This document shows, in pieces, positions 11,647-23,460 of a stretch of DNA of 64,000 bases. Origin of the DNA: Quercus robur (Eukaryota; Streptophyta; Magnoliopsida; Fagales; Fagaceae); contig NC_065535.1 of the NCBI RefSeq assembly GCF_932294415.1, positions 26,754,782 to 26,818,781 on the forward strand. The letters are read 5' to 3'. The translations under genes and the position numbers were made by a program. Within the stretch, counting starts at the first letter, position 1, and each line of letters starts with the position of its first letter. The notes under the pieces are model-generated. The model made no database searches. It was not told the origin of the DNA and saw nothing but the letters and a program-made list of their open reading frames with translations.

Positions 11647-12688
11647 AGGAATTTGTGGAAGTCACATGGGGGGAAGGTCCTTATCTCACCGGGCCATTAC
11701 TCAAGGATACTGGTGGCCAAATATGCAGAAGGAAGCACACGAGTATGTTAGAAAATGTGACCAATGTCAGAGATTGGCTCCAAACATCCACCAACCTGGA
11801 GGAATTCTTAATCCTCTTTCCAACCCTTAGCCTTTTGCTCAGTGCGGTTTAGATATTGTAGGTCCTTTTCCTAAAGCATTAGGAAACAAAAAATATCTGC
11901 TGGTCAGCACGGATTATTTCACTAAGTGGGTCGAACCTGAATCTTTGGCTAACATCAAAGACGTAGATGCTAAAAGGTTTATCTGGAAGAATATCGTTAT
12001 ACGATTGTGAACTCCCTACGCCCTTATCTCGGATAATGGCCTTCAATTTGCTAGTAAAGCTTTCAGGCAATACTGTTCTAACTTAGGGATAAAGAATAGA
12101 TATTCCACTCTGGCCTATCCTCAAGGGAATGGGCAAGCTGAGGCTGTCAATAAGGTTATAGTCAATGGACTTAAAAAGAGGCTGGATGATGCAAAAGGAA
12201 AATGAGTGGAGGAATTGCCACATGTCCTTTGGACATATCGAACAACGCCTCGACGGTCAACAGGAAAGACTCCTTTCTCAATGACATATGGAGTCGAGGT
12301 CGTCATCCCTTTGGAAACTGGTTTCCCAACGTTAAGGACTAGTGCATTTATCTCGGACAGTAATGATGGGCTGTTAGAAAAAATTTTGGACTTGATCAAA
12401 GAGCGAAAGGAGAATGCAATAGTCCAACTAGCTTACTACCAGCATAAACTCAAGCAAGGCTATGATACCAATGTAAAGCTGAGGCCATTAGCTGTAGGAG
12501 ATCTGGTGCTGAGGAAAGTTCTGGGAATCACCAAGAATCCAGCTTGGGGAAAATTGGGGCCTAATTGGGAAGGACCGTATTAGATTACTTCAGTAGCCAG
12601 AATAGGAGCCTATTATCTGGAAGACTTAGATGAAAAAGCTGTACTCCATCCTTGGAATGTAAACAATCTGAAGAGGTATTATTATTAA
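11620..12688 (+). pseudogene. integrase of the gypsy element in Pin2 A
   Basis: HHCC zinc domain (CGSH ... CDQCQ), then a catalytic core with STDYFTKWVEPE, ALISDNGLQF and YPQGNGQAEAVNK, which contain the acidic residues of the DDE triad. The C-terminal part has the motif VLWTYRTTPR and ends LKRYYY with TAA at 12686-12688. Several frameshifts (about 11620-11830) and stops (for example near 12009, 12205 and 12582) disable it. Confidence 0.85.
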
Positions 12689-12750
12689 TAAAAGTAATCT
12701 TGTTTAGTCTTCTTTTAATTTATGCCAATCATACATCATGTGTTTCCATA

Positions 12751-13155
12751 TCTATTGAAGTATTAAACAGAAACTAAGTTATGTCAGGTTCCTCGGACCA
12801 TAAACTTAGTGGAAATTAATACCCTATGACATTTATTGAAGTATTGAACAGAAACTAAGTTATGTCAGGTTCCTCAGACCACACACTTAGTGGAAATTAA
12901 TACCCTATGACATCTATTGAAGTATTAAACAGAAACTAAGTTATGTCAGGTTCCTCAGACCACAAACTTAGTGGAAATTAATACCCTATGACATCTATTG
13001 AAGTATTGAACAGAAACTAAGTTATGTCAGGTTCTTCGGACCACAAACTTAGTGGAAGTTAATACCCTATGACATCTGTTGAAGTATTGAACAGAAACTA
13101 AGTTATGTCAGGTCCCTCGAACCACAAACTTAGTGGAAATTAACAGCCTATGACG
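12751..13155 (+). repeat. 81-base tandem repeat, five copies, inside gypsy element
   Basis: Five consecutive units start at 12751, 12832, 12913, 12994 and 13075, each exactly 81 bases, with few differences. The unit opens TCTATTGAAGTATTAAACAG and ends CCTATGACA. The array lies between the integrase stop and the antisense gene. A second gypsy element in the window has a different array (about 101-base period) in the same place. Confidence 0.95.
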
Positions 13156-13712
13156 TCTGTTGGGGCATTAAGTAGGTTCAATAGAAACTAATACAGCCTC
13201 TTGTTATTAAAATACTAGTGCAACACAAACTTGGGCATTAAAAGGGAGTAAACCCTTAAGTCCCATTCTCGGATCACAAGGTTCCTAAAATACCTAGTAT
13301 AGATATAAATCCCAATAAGCTCATAAGTATCATTTAAAGCATACTGAGGTGCTATGGACTTAACTTTGTACAACTTTTGGACATTTTCTTAAGGATAAAC
13401 TTGTTAGACTGGATATATATGTATCCAAAATATATCTATGTAATATTATAGACTCAATGGTTATCATCCATCTTAATTGCCAATTAAAAGAGTGTGTAAA
13501 TTATGTTTTTTCTCTTGTATAAACAAAGGGCAGTCAAGATGAAAGCTACTCAAAAACAAAATAACAAAACGAATAAAACAAAAATGAAATAAACAACAAC
13601 TCAAACAAATTCCAAAAAGTAAAAATGCACACTTCATTAAAATATGTTTAAAAAAAAAAACAACAGAAACAGAATTCCTTGTAAAAGTTTTAATTACATA
13701 ACAAAAGCAAGC
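13156..13712. other. Non-coding spacer of gypsy element
   Basis: AT-rich sequence between the tandem repeat and the 3' end of the antisense gene. It holds A-rich runs near 13550-13670. I see no gene. Confidence 0.5.
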
Positions 13713-14775
13713 TCATTTTTTCAGCTTAATTTGAAGCTTGGAAGTTTTGTTGGCTGGGCTATCTGCCTCCGAGGTAGTTGTTCCCTCTTTATCTTTAGTA
13801 GCTCCCTCAGCAAGCATAACTGTTGAAGCCAAGTCTTGCTGAAAGCCTTGGGAAGCTGCTCCTGTTTCCGGAACAGCTGCAGCCTTATCCGAGGATACTT
13901 CTTGGGAAGCACCAGGTTCTTTTGTTGGCTCTTGCTGGCTGGGAAAATGAGGATCCTGAGGCTGTGCTTCTTTACTTGGTTCAACAGCTGAAGAAGCCAC
14001 ATCATTTTGAGCAGAAGGAAGGTTCGAGGCTCGTATTGAAGAAGGGTAAAACACATTTTCTGGTTTCCTCAGCTCAGATGAAGCCTCTACCCCAACTCGG
14101 GTTAAGGCTTCATCCCAAGTTTTGGCGCAGAAAATGCGACACACAGTTGGGACCTCTGCCCTAAGGGTTTCCTCGATCTCAGCCACTCCAAGGTCATAAC
14201 CCTTTTGCTCGGCCTCGTCTCTTGCCTTCTCGGCCTCAATCCGTGCCTTCTCAGCTTCGGCCTTGGACTTCTCAACTTGGTCTTTCAGCCTTTAGGCTTC
14301 CTCCAGTTGTTTCTTAAGTGCTGCCACTTGCTCCTGGGCAGCAGTCAACTGGTCGGCGGTCTCACGCAGACGTTTCCTCTGTTCCTCGGCCTGCCTCTCT
14401 ACGCCTTCCAAGGCCGAGTCAGAGCTACGGCGAGCCTGCTCCTCACTGGTAAACTTTTTCTTCAGATCGGGAACATTATGTTCGGATATTATCAGTGTTT
14501 GTATAGCTGCCGACCGTTTTTTCCTTTCATCTTCCAACTGTTGATAGCAGTTATTAGTAATCTCTTCCAACCTGAAAGCATGGTTTTGAAACCCGAACCG
14601 GACCGTACGGTCCGACCGAAAAAACCGTGAACCTCTCATAATCACGGTTCTTTTAAGCTTAAGAACCGGTCTATGCCAAAAAAACAGGAAACCGTTCGAA
14701 CTGTGGTTCAATCACACGGTTCTGAGAACCATGATCAGACCGGTTCTCACGGTTCCCTTTGAATCTGAACCTTAA

Positions 14776-14806
<31 letters not shown>

Positions 14807-17609
14807 CACAACTGTTGGGAGTAAATCATATCTTCAGAAACTCTGCCATTGCCATCTTCAGAGAAACACAACATGTCTTTATGTTTCTTCTTCTTCTCTC
14901 TTTAGAGCACATCACGCAGCTCCCTCTCTTCAGAAACTCTTCTCTTGGGCGAAGCAAGCTTTAAATTCTAGCTTTGTTCTCCACCAGTAATGTGTGTGTG
15001 ACAAGGTGAGAGTATGAGAGAAAGAGAATGAGAAATAGAGAGCTAGAGAGAAAGAAAGAAAAATAAAAGCAGAGGACACATTCTGTGGAGAAGGAAGAGT
15101 CTAGAAAAATAAAATCAAGATGAGACTTGAGAGGAGTGGGGATGGGGAATACGTCTGTGGAGGAGAAAAAATGAAAGAAAAAAAAGAAAAGAAAAGGTAA
15201 ATACACCCACACGCTTTCTTTCTTTTCAAATGTCCTACAGTCATGCGTAGCTTGGATTTATATCAATATCAAGTAATTGGTAGTCTGACAATACACGCGT
15301 CAGGAGTTGAGTGGAGGAGAAAGAGTTAAAGACTGAGTGTTATTAATTGCTCCCCCATATGACTTTGTAAAGCCGATTGACAATTTCTTAAAAGCATTTC
15401 CCTGAAAAAAATATTTGTCAAAAAAGTGGTCACTTCACAACTCAACACACTTGTTGAGACTTGACACTTAGACCAACCAGTAGTTGCCTTATGACTCCCC
15501 CATTTTGTTACAATCCCTTCATCCTGTTTCTACCTTGGCACATTTTGCGCTTTTTTTATTTAGTTGGAAACTTACTTTTCCATAATGTTTCTAATCTTGT
15601 AATCAAGAAAAGGAAAATAGCTATTTATGTTTTTTTAGAATTTAATAATTTTTATTTGTATTATGAAAGTTATGTCATAAAAAATATTATATATATTTGT
15701 TTTGGACTATTTTAGTTTATTTTTTTATTTTTTTATTAATTTAATGTTTTTATATATATTTAAAATAATTATTAAATTAATTATGACGTCGTCACAATTC
15801 GACCCCGGTTCGACCTCAGTTCAACCTCAAAAACCTTGAATCTCTCCCTTTTACGGTTCAATGAACGGTCTGGGTCTGAAAACCTTGCCTGAAAGTGGCT
15901 TGGACAGCCTAAAAAAAAAAGGTTAATACTGTAGCCAATAAAAAATATATATGTCTACAAATAATAATTATAAACAAAAGAAAAAAAAAAGTTAATATTA
16001 TACCATTCTCAGGTATCTTTTGCAGTTAAGGAAAACTTCATTCTTCCTCATGTTCCTCAAGTCAGCCATGTCCTTGGGGAGCAACAAGGCCTCCTCCACG
16101 GCCGAGGCAACGTGGCACCCAATGCCACCGTTGAAGTTCCTGAGTGATGCATCATCCCTCAAGGGCGCCCCATCGTGCATGGGCGCTGGGAGCTAGGCTT
16201 GTGGCTTAGGAGGCTGAGTGTCCGACCTTTCCCAGCCACGTTGTGATGGGTGGATGACTTTTTGCTACTTTGCAGCTCGTTGAGCTTCCTCTTCCTGGGT
16301 CAGACGGGACCTTCCTGTCTCAACCACATCCTTCCCTTTTTGCTCCCTTCTCCTTTTTGGATCAAAGGATCAGGTCTAATGGGCTGAGGTGGGTGAGGAG
16401 CAGGAGGAGGAGATTTGGGACGAGGAAGGGGGATCTGAGGTTGGGTGGACTTCCCCGGTACACTTTTTCCCGGCTGGTTTTCTATCAGCTCTATTAAACT
16501 CCTTTGAGGCTTCCTTTGGATACCCATTTCATCAAAGACTTCCTTGGGAGGTAAGTCTGGTTAAAAGCCTCAAATTCTTCAGAGGAATCTGATAAATCTA
16601 CAACTTCCTCTGGATTTTCTTTTTCTTCTTCTCCTTCTTCTTCTTCTTCTCCTTCTTCTCTTCTTTCCTCCTCTTCCCTGAGAACGAGCTGGGATGAAGA
16701 TGCTCCTACTGAAGGAGTGGCAATGAAAAGTGGTTGAGTGTGGGATGTATCTCTAGGGAGTGGAACACCTTCTGAAACGACAAACCCTTGGTATGCAACA
16801 CTGATGCGGTAGAGCCGGGGGTCGCGAGCTTTGATCACGTACTTGGGGGTTTGGAAGGCGAACGAAAGGGGGTTGTATCCAAGTATTAGATGAGCTGCTC
16901 GGAGTTGACTGTCAACTTCTTTCACATACACCTCGGCTTACAAGACCCTATCCAAGCTTGCCTTGTTAACTAAACTGAGTTTGGGCTTGGTAGTATGCTT
17001 GTCTGTAAAATCATTGAATTAGAATGGGGCTTTATTAGGAACAAGGACATTGAGACACAGAATGGAAACATAAATCAAAATTCATGAATCTACAGCTATT
17101 CCCCCACCTAGCTCTCCCTCCTCCATTGGACAGGGTAGGCCATCATGCCATTCCCTGAAGAAGATAAGGAAATCCTCCTTTAAATTCTTGTTGGAAGTGG
17201 GAAGGTACTGGATTAACCTTACTGCAAGATACCTCGATTTGAGGTAATATCCCTGCCCCTTCAAATGGTGCAGATTGTACACCCAATTCACATCATGGTG
17301 GGTCAGGTTTAGGTTCATTCTCTCGTTCAAAGCTTCTATACTTCCTAAGACCCTAAACATGTTTGGGGCACACTGTGTGGAAGATAACCTAAAAAACCTA
17401 AGGTAATTCCTGGCAATGGTACTCATGGGAATGGTCATCCCACCCTCTATGAAGGCAGTCATGGGAATGACCACCTCCCCTGTTTTCCTAGCACTGACCC
17501 ACTCCCCCTGGGTCGCATACCTCACACCTACTGTTGGTGGGATCCTATACTTAGCCCTGAAACTTCTCATACCCTCCTCGTACTCAACCAGACATTTGAA
17601 CTTACCCAT
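13713..17609 (-). pseudogene. Antisense multi-exon gene carried by the gypsy element (coiled-coil protein)
   Basis: Read on the minus strand from ATG at 17609. Exon 1 (17609 to about 17090) encodes a globular domain including FRAKYRIPPTVGVRYA and FLIFFREWHD. A likely exon follows from about 17000 to 16494 (acceptor TTTTACAG near 16998), with an acidic Glu-rich stretch at about 16700-16610. A short exon at 16180-16004 ends in a plausible donor (AATG/GTATAA). Then comes a coiled-coil exon starting at a CTTTTTTTTTTAG acceptor near 15912. That exon is broken by a hAT element (14579-15887) and an in-frame stop near 14290. The last part (14186-13713) is Pro/Glu/Ser-rich and ends KLQIKLKK. Antisense extra ORFs between pol and the 3' LTR are known in Tat-lineage elements. 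The function is unknown. Exon limits are by eye. Confidence 0.65.
14579..15887 (+). mobile_element. hAT-type non-autonomous transposon (copy 1)
   Basis: Perfect 8-base target-site duplication CCTGAAAG at 14571-14578 and 15888-15895. The ends are imperfect inverted repeats: CATGGTTTTGAAACCCG at the left, and at the right the complement of GGTCTGAAAACCTTG. GC-rich subterminal sequence with CGGACCGTACGGTCCGACCG follows the left end. The interior has A-run/(AC)n sequence and no transposase. It is the same family as 55354-57305. Strand is set to match that copy. Confidence 0.9.
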
Positions 17610-17818
17610 TTTCCTAAAGGGTTTCGAAAAAAAATTAACAAGTTTAAGATGAAAGCTAAAAAGGTTTTAAGAAGACTTACAGGTTCGAAAGAGGGTTCTC
17701 GGACAAGATTCTAGTATTTGTAGATGCACAGGGAAACGAAAGAAAGAGACATGTTTAGTGTATGAGCTCTAGGATTGTGTGATTGTTGAAAGTAAGAGAG
17801 AGAATTGATTTGAAAAGC

Positions 17819-17826
17819 TATTTATA
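17819..17826 (-). promoter_or_regulatory. TATA box for the antisense gene
   Basis: The minus strand reads CTACTATAAATAGC here, about 210 bases upstream of the antisense ATG at 17609 and outside the 3' LTR. This would give the antisense gene its own promoter. Evidence is the motif and its position only. Confidence 0.45.
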
Positions 17827-18108
17827 GTAGCGCAGAAGTTACAAGCGGGAAAGTTCTCGCTCGTAAAACAAGAAGAACCCTCCACCGTTCGATTTACATC
17901 TTACCGTTGAACGTAGGGGACAGGGACATCGCCAAAATTTAATGCTGGCATGCTCTGGACGCCGAAGCGTCAGGAGCATGCCCAGAGCATACAAAAAGAC
18001 ATGTAGGAGGTCAGGAATACAGAGTAGAACCAAAAACAAGATGGGCTGAGGACATCAAAATCATCCTTTTCTCCCGAGGACTCAAAAAACAAGATTTTGA
18101 GGGACTAT

Positions 18109-18894
18109 TGTAGGGGCCAGTTAATTAGGAAGTATTGTTAAGGCAGTATTAACTAGGCCTATGGCCCGATCTGAGGACGTTAGACCATTCGAGGAGGTCT
18201 AAATAAGATTATAAGGAGAACAGAATGAAGAGAGGAGTAGAGACAATATGAGATAGGTCCAATAAACGTCCGAGGACAAAAGCCTTCTTGACAACATGTG
18301 TCCGAGGTAGATCTGAGTGTCATATCATCACGAACTTACTTCGGAGTTACATCACAACTAAGGGTTGGACATTGGACCAGGGGTAAGAAAAGAAAGGTAA
18401 ACAAATATCTTCAAAAGTTACTACCTCCGCATTAAATGCCTCTCAACCAACTCTTTGGCCGCATTAATGTGGAAGTGATGCCTGAATAGTGATCAAGCAG
18501 CCTTACAGCTACTGGTTGATGGTTCTAGGAGGTGCTGGATGGGACAGGAAGGAGTCCCCCGAATCTAACCTACACGTGTGTGGTAAGGATGACACCAAGA
18601 TTGTATTATATAACATGGGAAGATATACTAAAAAAGGGGAGGAAGAAAATCAAGATTGTAACTCTTGTACAATTTTATTATTCGACAAAAATATATGATA
18701 CAAACTACTTGAGTTACTTTGAGGACAGATTTTCTCATCCTACTTGTGTATAACAGTCTTAAATTACCAAATTGAATCGTTTTTCTTCTGGAATAGATCT
18801 AGTTCTTTCATCCACGCTTTACAAATTTATTGTTTTGGCCGCTTGGAGCAGAACCCAATCCTATTTTGGGTCCAACCCAATTTCAGTCATTACA
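18109..18894 (+). repeat. 3' LTR of the gypsy element in Pin2 A
   Basis: Direct repeat of 6477-7262, also 786 bases, preceded by a purine-rich tract (TTTTGAGGGACTAT). The ORFs at 18489-18753 are LTR sequence, not genes. Confidence 0.95.
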
Positions 18895-18899
18895 CTCAT

Positions 18900-19102
18900 A
18901 AATGGTGGTTAAAAGCTATTGCTTTTAAGATAATAAAAATAAGAATAATGTTATAACTACAAACTATTGATGTGTCAAATTCTTATTAGTTCTAATATAA
19001 TCACTACTAATATCATATTTTTATTTACCAATAATTATTTTAAAAAATACTTAAGTCATATCAAGAATTTTGTAAAATAATTTATATTTGTAGGATTACT
19101 TT

Positions 19103-19150
<48 letters not shown>

Positions 19151-19266
19151 GTCTAGTTGAATTCAAAGAAAAACTTATTTTGCTCTGTCAATTGAGGGAA
19201 AAATCAATGGTCAATCATTCATACATTCTGATTTTTTTTTTTTTTTTTAAATTACTATATTGTTAA
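18900..19266 (+). other. Remainder of Pin2 A intron
   Basis: AT-rich intron sequence right of the gypsy element, including a run of about 41 A near 19108-19148. The last part (CAATCATTCATACATTCTGATTTTT) matches the intron end of Pin2 B. The acceptor position reads TTGTTAA in place of TTGTTAG. Confidence 0.7.
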
Positions 19267-19469
19267 GTGCATTTATGGTGGGAGTTCTCAATCCAAAATT
19301 TGTGACTGCGCAATCTTCTTGCCCAACGTCAGAATGCTTGTGCGTATTTAATATGACTTGTGGGCCAGACAATACGCCGGCGCCATATAATGGCTGCACT
19401 TGCTGTGATAACCGAGGATGCACCATTAATCTGTGCGATAATACCTCACTTTACTGTCCTCCCAATTGA
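19267..19469 (+). pseudogene. Pin2 gene A, exon 2 (proteinase inhibitor II domain, 10 Cys)
   Basis: The open frame matches exon 2 of Pin2 B and C. It encodes the end of the signal peptide (GVLNPKFVTAQ) and an inhibitor domain with ten Cys: SC, SEC, LC, MTC, NGC, TCC, GC, NLC, YC. The Pin2 signature is the order C..C..C..C-x-CC..GC. At the acceptor, AG is changed to AA (19265-19266). Splicing at the next AG would shift the frame and soon reach a TGA. Two N-glycosylation sequons (NMT, NTS) are present. With the intron insertion, this is most likely a pseudogene, although its coding frame is otherwise clean. Confidence 0.8.
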
Positions 19470-22179
19470 AGGGGCGGTCGATGTTCCAGGTAATAAATTT
19501 CAAATTCTCTGTTTGCAAATAATGAGATTTATTTTGCAATAGACTTAATAATTGTCATAATTGTCATAATAGTAAAATAAAAATAAATAACTATGAGCAC
19601 TGCTCTGCTCAATGTATTCTCTCTCCATGATTAGAACTATCAGTTCTAATTCCTCTATCCTCACTTAGGACACGTTTGATACACTATAATGATTATTACA
19701 TGAGAATGGAAATAAATATTACAAGGAATACATCAAGTTAGAATGTAATAAGTATTAATATTCATTAATTTGGTGACCATTTAAGAATATAATTTTGAAT
19801 ATGCATCCACAATTTAGTAGAGTATAAAAAGAAGGTGTAATTAAATAATTTTTAAGTCAAATTTCTTAAAATACACTTATTTTAAGGTGTTCAAAATAGA
19901 GCTAATAATTAATAACAAGAAAAATTATTTTCTTTTCTTTTGAAGATGTGGCAACTAATGGTTTTTTAGGAATTTTTTTTAAAAAGTTGTTACATAAGGT
20001 GAAAGAATAGATATTCAGTATTTTTTATAAGAAATAGTTATTTCTTATTTTGAAGAATAATTATTCATAAGGAATAACTATTCATTGTAATAAAAACATA
20101 ACCAAACAACCGAATAATTATGCCATGGAAACATTAAAGTATTTATTACAGTTTACCAAACGTGCTCTCTTATTGTGTTTGAAGTCAATAAAAATAAAAT
20201 AAAAAGACAGTATGAGAATTCATTGTCTTTCACTAATGTGCAATTGTGTTCTTTATAAGATCTAGATCAAATTAACAAATTGTTTCTTCTCCTTAATTCT
20301 AGTTCAACTCCTATGCGAGAGACCCAAGTTTATCTTGACAATGAGAAATTATTAAGTTTTCGGGAGGACTGTTGAAGTGGTAGTTCCAATCAATGAAACG
20401 CTACTCTTTATGCAAGTGTGACATCACCTATAGTATTTTTTATATTTTATTTCTTGTGATGATTAGGAACTTGATTTACACATTTGCATAGGTTGTATTG
20501 TTTCATTGGTTGGGAAGACTATTTCAACATTCCTCTCATAGACTTAATAATTTATCCCCGGCAAAGACAATCTAATTCTTTTATTCATCGAAATTAATTC
20601 ATATCCTTAAAATCTAGCTCAAATAAGCAAATTGTGTGTTTCTTTTTAATTAATTAATTAGCCTCTTTAAAATATAACTCAAATAAGTGAAGAAAAATCC
20701 TTGTGTAGCTCAAATAAGCAAATTGAATTATTTTTACTAATTTGGCTCCTTAAAATTTAGATGAAATAAGAAAATTATGCTCAAAATCTAGTGACAATTA
20801 CAAAGAATGCAAAACCAATGTATGTCTCTTTTTTTTTTTTTCTTGTTTTTATTTATTTATTATAGTTATAATTATAATTATTATTGGAGAGAAAGGACTA
20901 TACATTATATCTTTGAAATGCAATCTGACCAAATTTTTACACTTAATTAATTTTAAATTAATTCTTGTTAGAATTAATCAAAATTAAATGTTTAAAATCA
21001 GATGTGATCATGGTCCATATTGTGTGTGTGCATCATGATTGTTGAAAATTGTTTTGATGATAACTTTTGATCAGGTGGTCCAATCGAGGTCTGTGACACA
21101 CCGTTGTAATCGTTAGATGTCAAAAATTTTTTTGTGCCACAAATTTAAAGATCTAATTGTTAAAATTATGATTATGCTCTCAGTGCAAAATTATTGTTTT
21201 GCCCTTAATATCGGTTAAATGTAAGTTGTAAAATAAGGTGTCAATAAAGTCTTTGATATGTGGGTTGGTTAAGTGAATTTTTGATTTGTGGCTTTGAAAC
21301 TGATTGCCTGACTCCGCCCCAATGGAGAAAAACCGCACCACTACAAGTCATAAGTTCGACTTTAGGCGGTCTACAACGATGATGGTTATGGGAAAACCGA
21401 CCCTATTAGTTCAATGAAAAATCTGGACGAAAATCAAACCAACTGAATTATGCACACACCTAGTGGATAGAAATCTTTATTTTTTTAAATGAAATATTTC
21501 ATAAATTAAGTTATAATATGAGAAGTTACAGATTTAACTATTACATTTATACAAACCCAGCATAATTTTATGAAATGTTTGCGGTAATTACTGTCATTTT
21601 GTAAAATCTCAAAATTGGTTGGTATTATTTATAAAATAAAATAAATAAAAAATTCCTTCACCCCTTATTAGGGACTGAGATGTGAGTGGATTCCGCTGAT
21701 GTAGGTCACCATGCCATGACCAACTAGCATCGACGAAATCATTTAGCTAGCACAAAGACCTCAAACAATCAAACATGATGAATTAAAAAGGCCTACATTA
21801 TTTTTTGGGTAAATTATAAAATCCTCCCTTGAGTTTTTAGATAACAGGTTGCCTCAAAATATAAGGGAAATGACACTCTAATTCCTTGATGTTTGAAGTA
21901 ATCAACACATTAATTCTTTAATTATTAACAGTTTTAGAATACTATAAAATCTGAAAAGATTTATTTGACTAATAGTAATAAACTCTAACTATAGTTAGTG
22001 AAAGTTTTTGAGTTAAATATTGTTGGAATATTCATGCGTAATTGATGAGTTGGCTTAGTTGTGAAATCATACATTTGGATACTTATGACAAGAATAAGTA
22101 TTTTATTTTTTCTTGTTTTTGAGAAAACAAGAATAAGTAATTGATATATATATATATATATATAATATAATATAATTGG
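19470..22179. other. 3' flank of Pin2 A (segmentally duplicated)
   Basis: No gene. Long blocks are repeated in the 3' flank of Pin2 B (25532-27047, then 32022-32972) and partly of C. Examples are AATAATGAGATTTATTTTGCAA after the stop codon and the GCTCAAATAAGCAAATTG motifs. A stretch at about 19670-20170 seems to be absent from B, so it may be an extra insertion. A (TA)n run is at about 22144-22170. Confidence 0.6.
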
Positions 22180-22187
22180 GTCCCAAT

Positions 22188-22893
22188 TAGACATGGCAAA
22201 ACGGGTCAGACCCGTTTTGACCCGACCCGTTTGACCTGCAACCCGTTTGACCCGTAACCCGATTGACCCGTTTAAAAATGACCCGTTTTAACCCGTGACC
22301 CGTTTTGACCCGCGACCCGATTGACCCGAGACCCGATTGACCCGACCCGAACCCGAACCCGAACCCGACCCGCACATTTTGCCACTTTTACCAATGTTGA
22401 GTAGATTTAGATTGAGGTGTAATTTTTATAAAATATTTACTTATTCTTTTTTACTTAATATGTTATGTACTCCATTATAGTTTGTTATTTTTTACTTGCC
22501 ACCTTTATTTTCTCTTCCTACTTTAAATAGATTAAAGATTATACCAAGATTAGTTTCTAGAAAGCTGGAACAGGAGTTGCACCAAATTTGGGTATCAATT
22601 CAAGTGTTTAGTGGTAATTGGTAACAATATCACTAGTGAGAATCTAATCACAATTAAGGAACTCATAAACAATTGATAGATTGCATCTATTTCAAAAAAA
22701 AAAAAAAAAATTGTTTGAAAAATACGGGTCAACTCGACCCGACTCACGACCCAACTCAACCCGCGACCCGTTTGACCCGCAACCCGATTGACCCGTTTTA
22801 AAAATGACCCGTTTTGACCCGTGACCCGTTTAACCCGCAAACCCGATTGACCCGACCCGAACCCGACCCGACCCGCCCGTTTTGCCACGTCTA
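22188..22893 (+). mobile_element. hAT-type MITE with CCCGA-rich ends
   Basis: Perfect 8-base target-site duplication GTCCCAAT at 22180-22187 and 22894-22901. Terminal inverted repeats are TAGACATGGCAAAACGGG and TAGACGTGGCAAAACGGG. Each end carries about 180 bases of degenerate (A/T)GACCCG repeats. The 706-base element has no transposase. The Gly-rich ORFs seen on the minus strand are translations of these repeats. Strand is arbitrary. Confidence 0.93.
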
Positions 22894-22901
22894 GTCCCAA
22901 T

Positions 22902-23453
22902 ACATTGCTTAAGTTTTTGACTCAAGTGGTGTTGATATTGTTATATTTGCAGCCTTCCCAAAGAGATATATCTCCTAACAAAAACTACCGTCATTTTGTC
23001 TGCTCACTCCTCACCAGTTGCTCTGTGCCCCAATATTTCTTGAAAGTCTGAGTCTATCTGATGCCCAAAACTTGACAACTCGGTAACCACATTATTTTAT
23101 AATTTTTTTTGGATAAAGTTTGTAGCATCTCAAACTCTCTGTATATGTATAATATCTAATAATGCGCATGTGTGGACTAATGTATCACTTGGCCGCAGCG
23201 ATGGACATGGCTTGCTGAATTCACACATCCTATGTATTAAATTACTGTGCCTAAGAATTCATTTCGTGTGCGCAAACAATAATAGAAAGTTGAATGTTCA
23301 AACCACAGGAGGAATCATATTTGCCCACACAAACAACTAACAGTTGAATATGTTGCTGCTTCGTTTCCATCATTATGGTCGTCATCGTTGTTGTCAGCGT
23401 TGTAGTATAAGTATGCGATATTTACACCCTAAAACCCATAGGGAAAAACCAAT
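22902..23453 (+). promoter_or_regulatory. Upstream region of Pin2 B
   Basis: Duplicate of the Pin2 A and C upstream regions. Shared blocks include TCTGCTCACTCCTCACCAG and ATGGTCGTCATC. The TATA-like TATAAGTA lies at about 23406-23413, 48 bases before the ATG. Confidence 0.6.
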
Positions 23454-23460
23454 ATGGCCA

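Larger units (their letters stand above)
6477..18894 (+). mobile_element. Ty3/gypsy retrotransposon, Tat lineage, complete with two LTRs, inserted in Pin2 A intron
   Basis: Two 786-base LTRs (6477-7262 and 18109-18894), each opening TGT and ending ACA, flank a 10.8 kb interior. The flanks CTTAT (6472-6476) and CTCAT (18895-18899) look like a 5-base target-site duplication with one change. The interior carries degraded gag, protease, RT-RNase H, aRH and integrase on the plus strand. An 81-base tandem repeat and a long antisense gene follow before the 3' LTR. A hAT element (14579-15887) is nested in the antisense gene. LTR differences are mostly transitions. Confidence 0.93.

Noticed and set aside
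12751..13155. Regularly spaced repeats that could recall a CRISPR array
   Set aside because: The 81-base units are contiguous with no unique spacers, lie in a plant retrotransposon, and are a minisatellite.
15461..15715. 84-codon ORF in hAT copy 1
   Set aside because: AT-rich, with no matching frame in the second copy; judged chance.
22320..22370. CCCGAAC repeats as interstitial telomere sequence
   Set aside because: The unit is not the plant telomere repeat CCCTAAA, and it lies in the ends of a hAT MITE.
22187..22900. Gly-rich minus-strand ORFs (about 62 and 101 codons)
   Set aside because: They are translations of the degenerate GACCCG repeats of the MITE.
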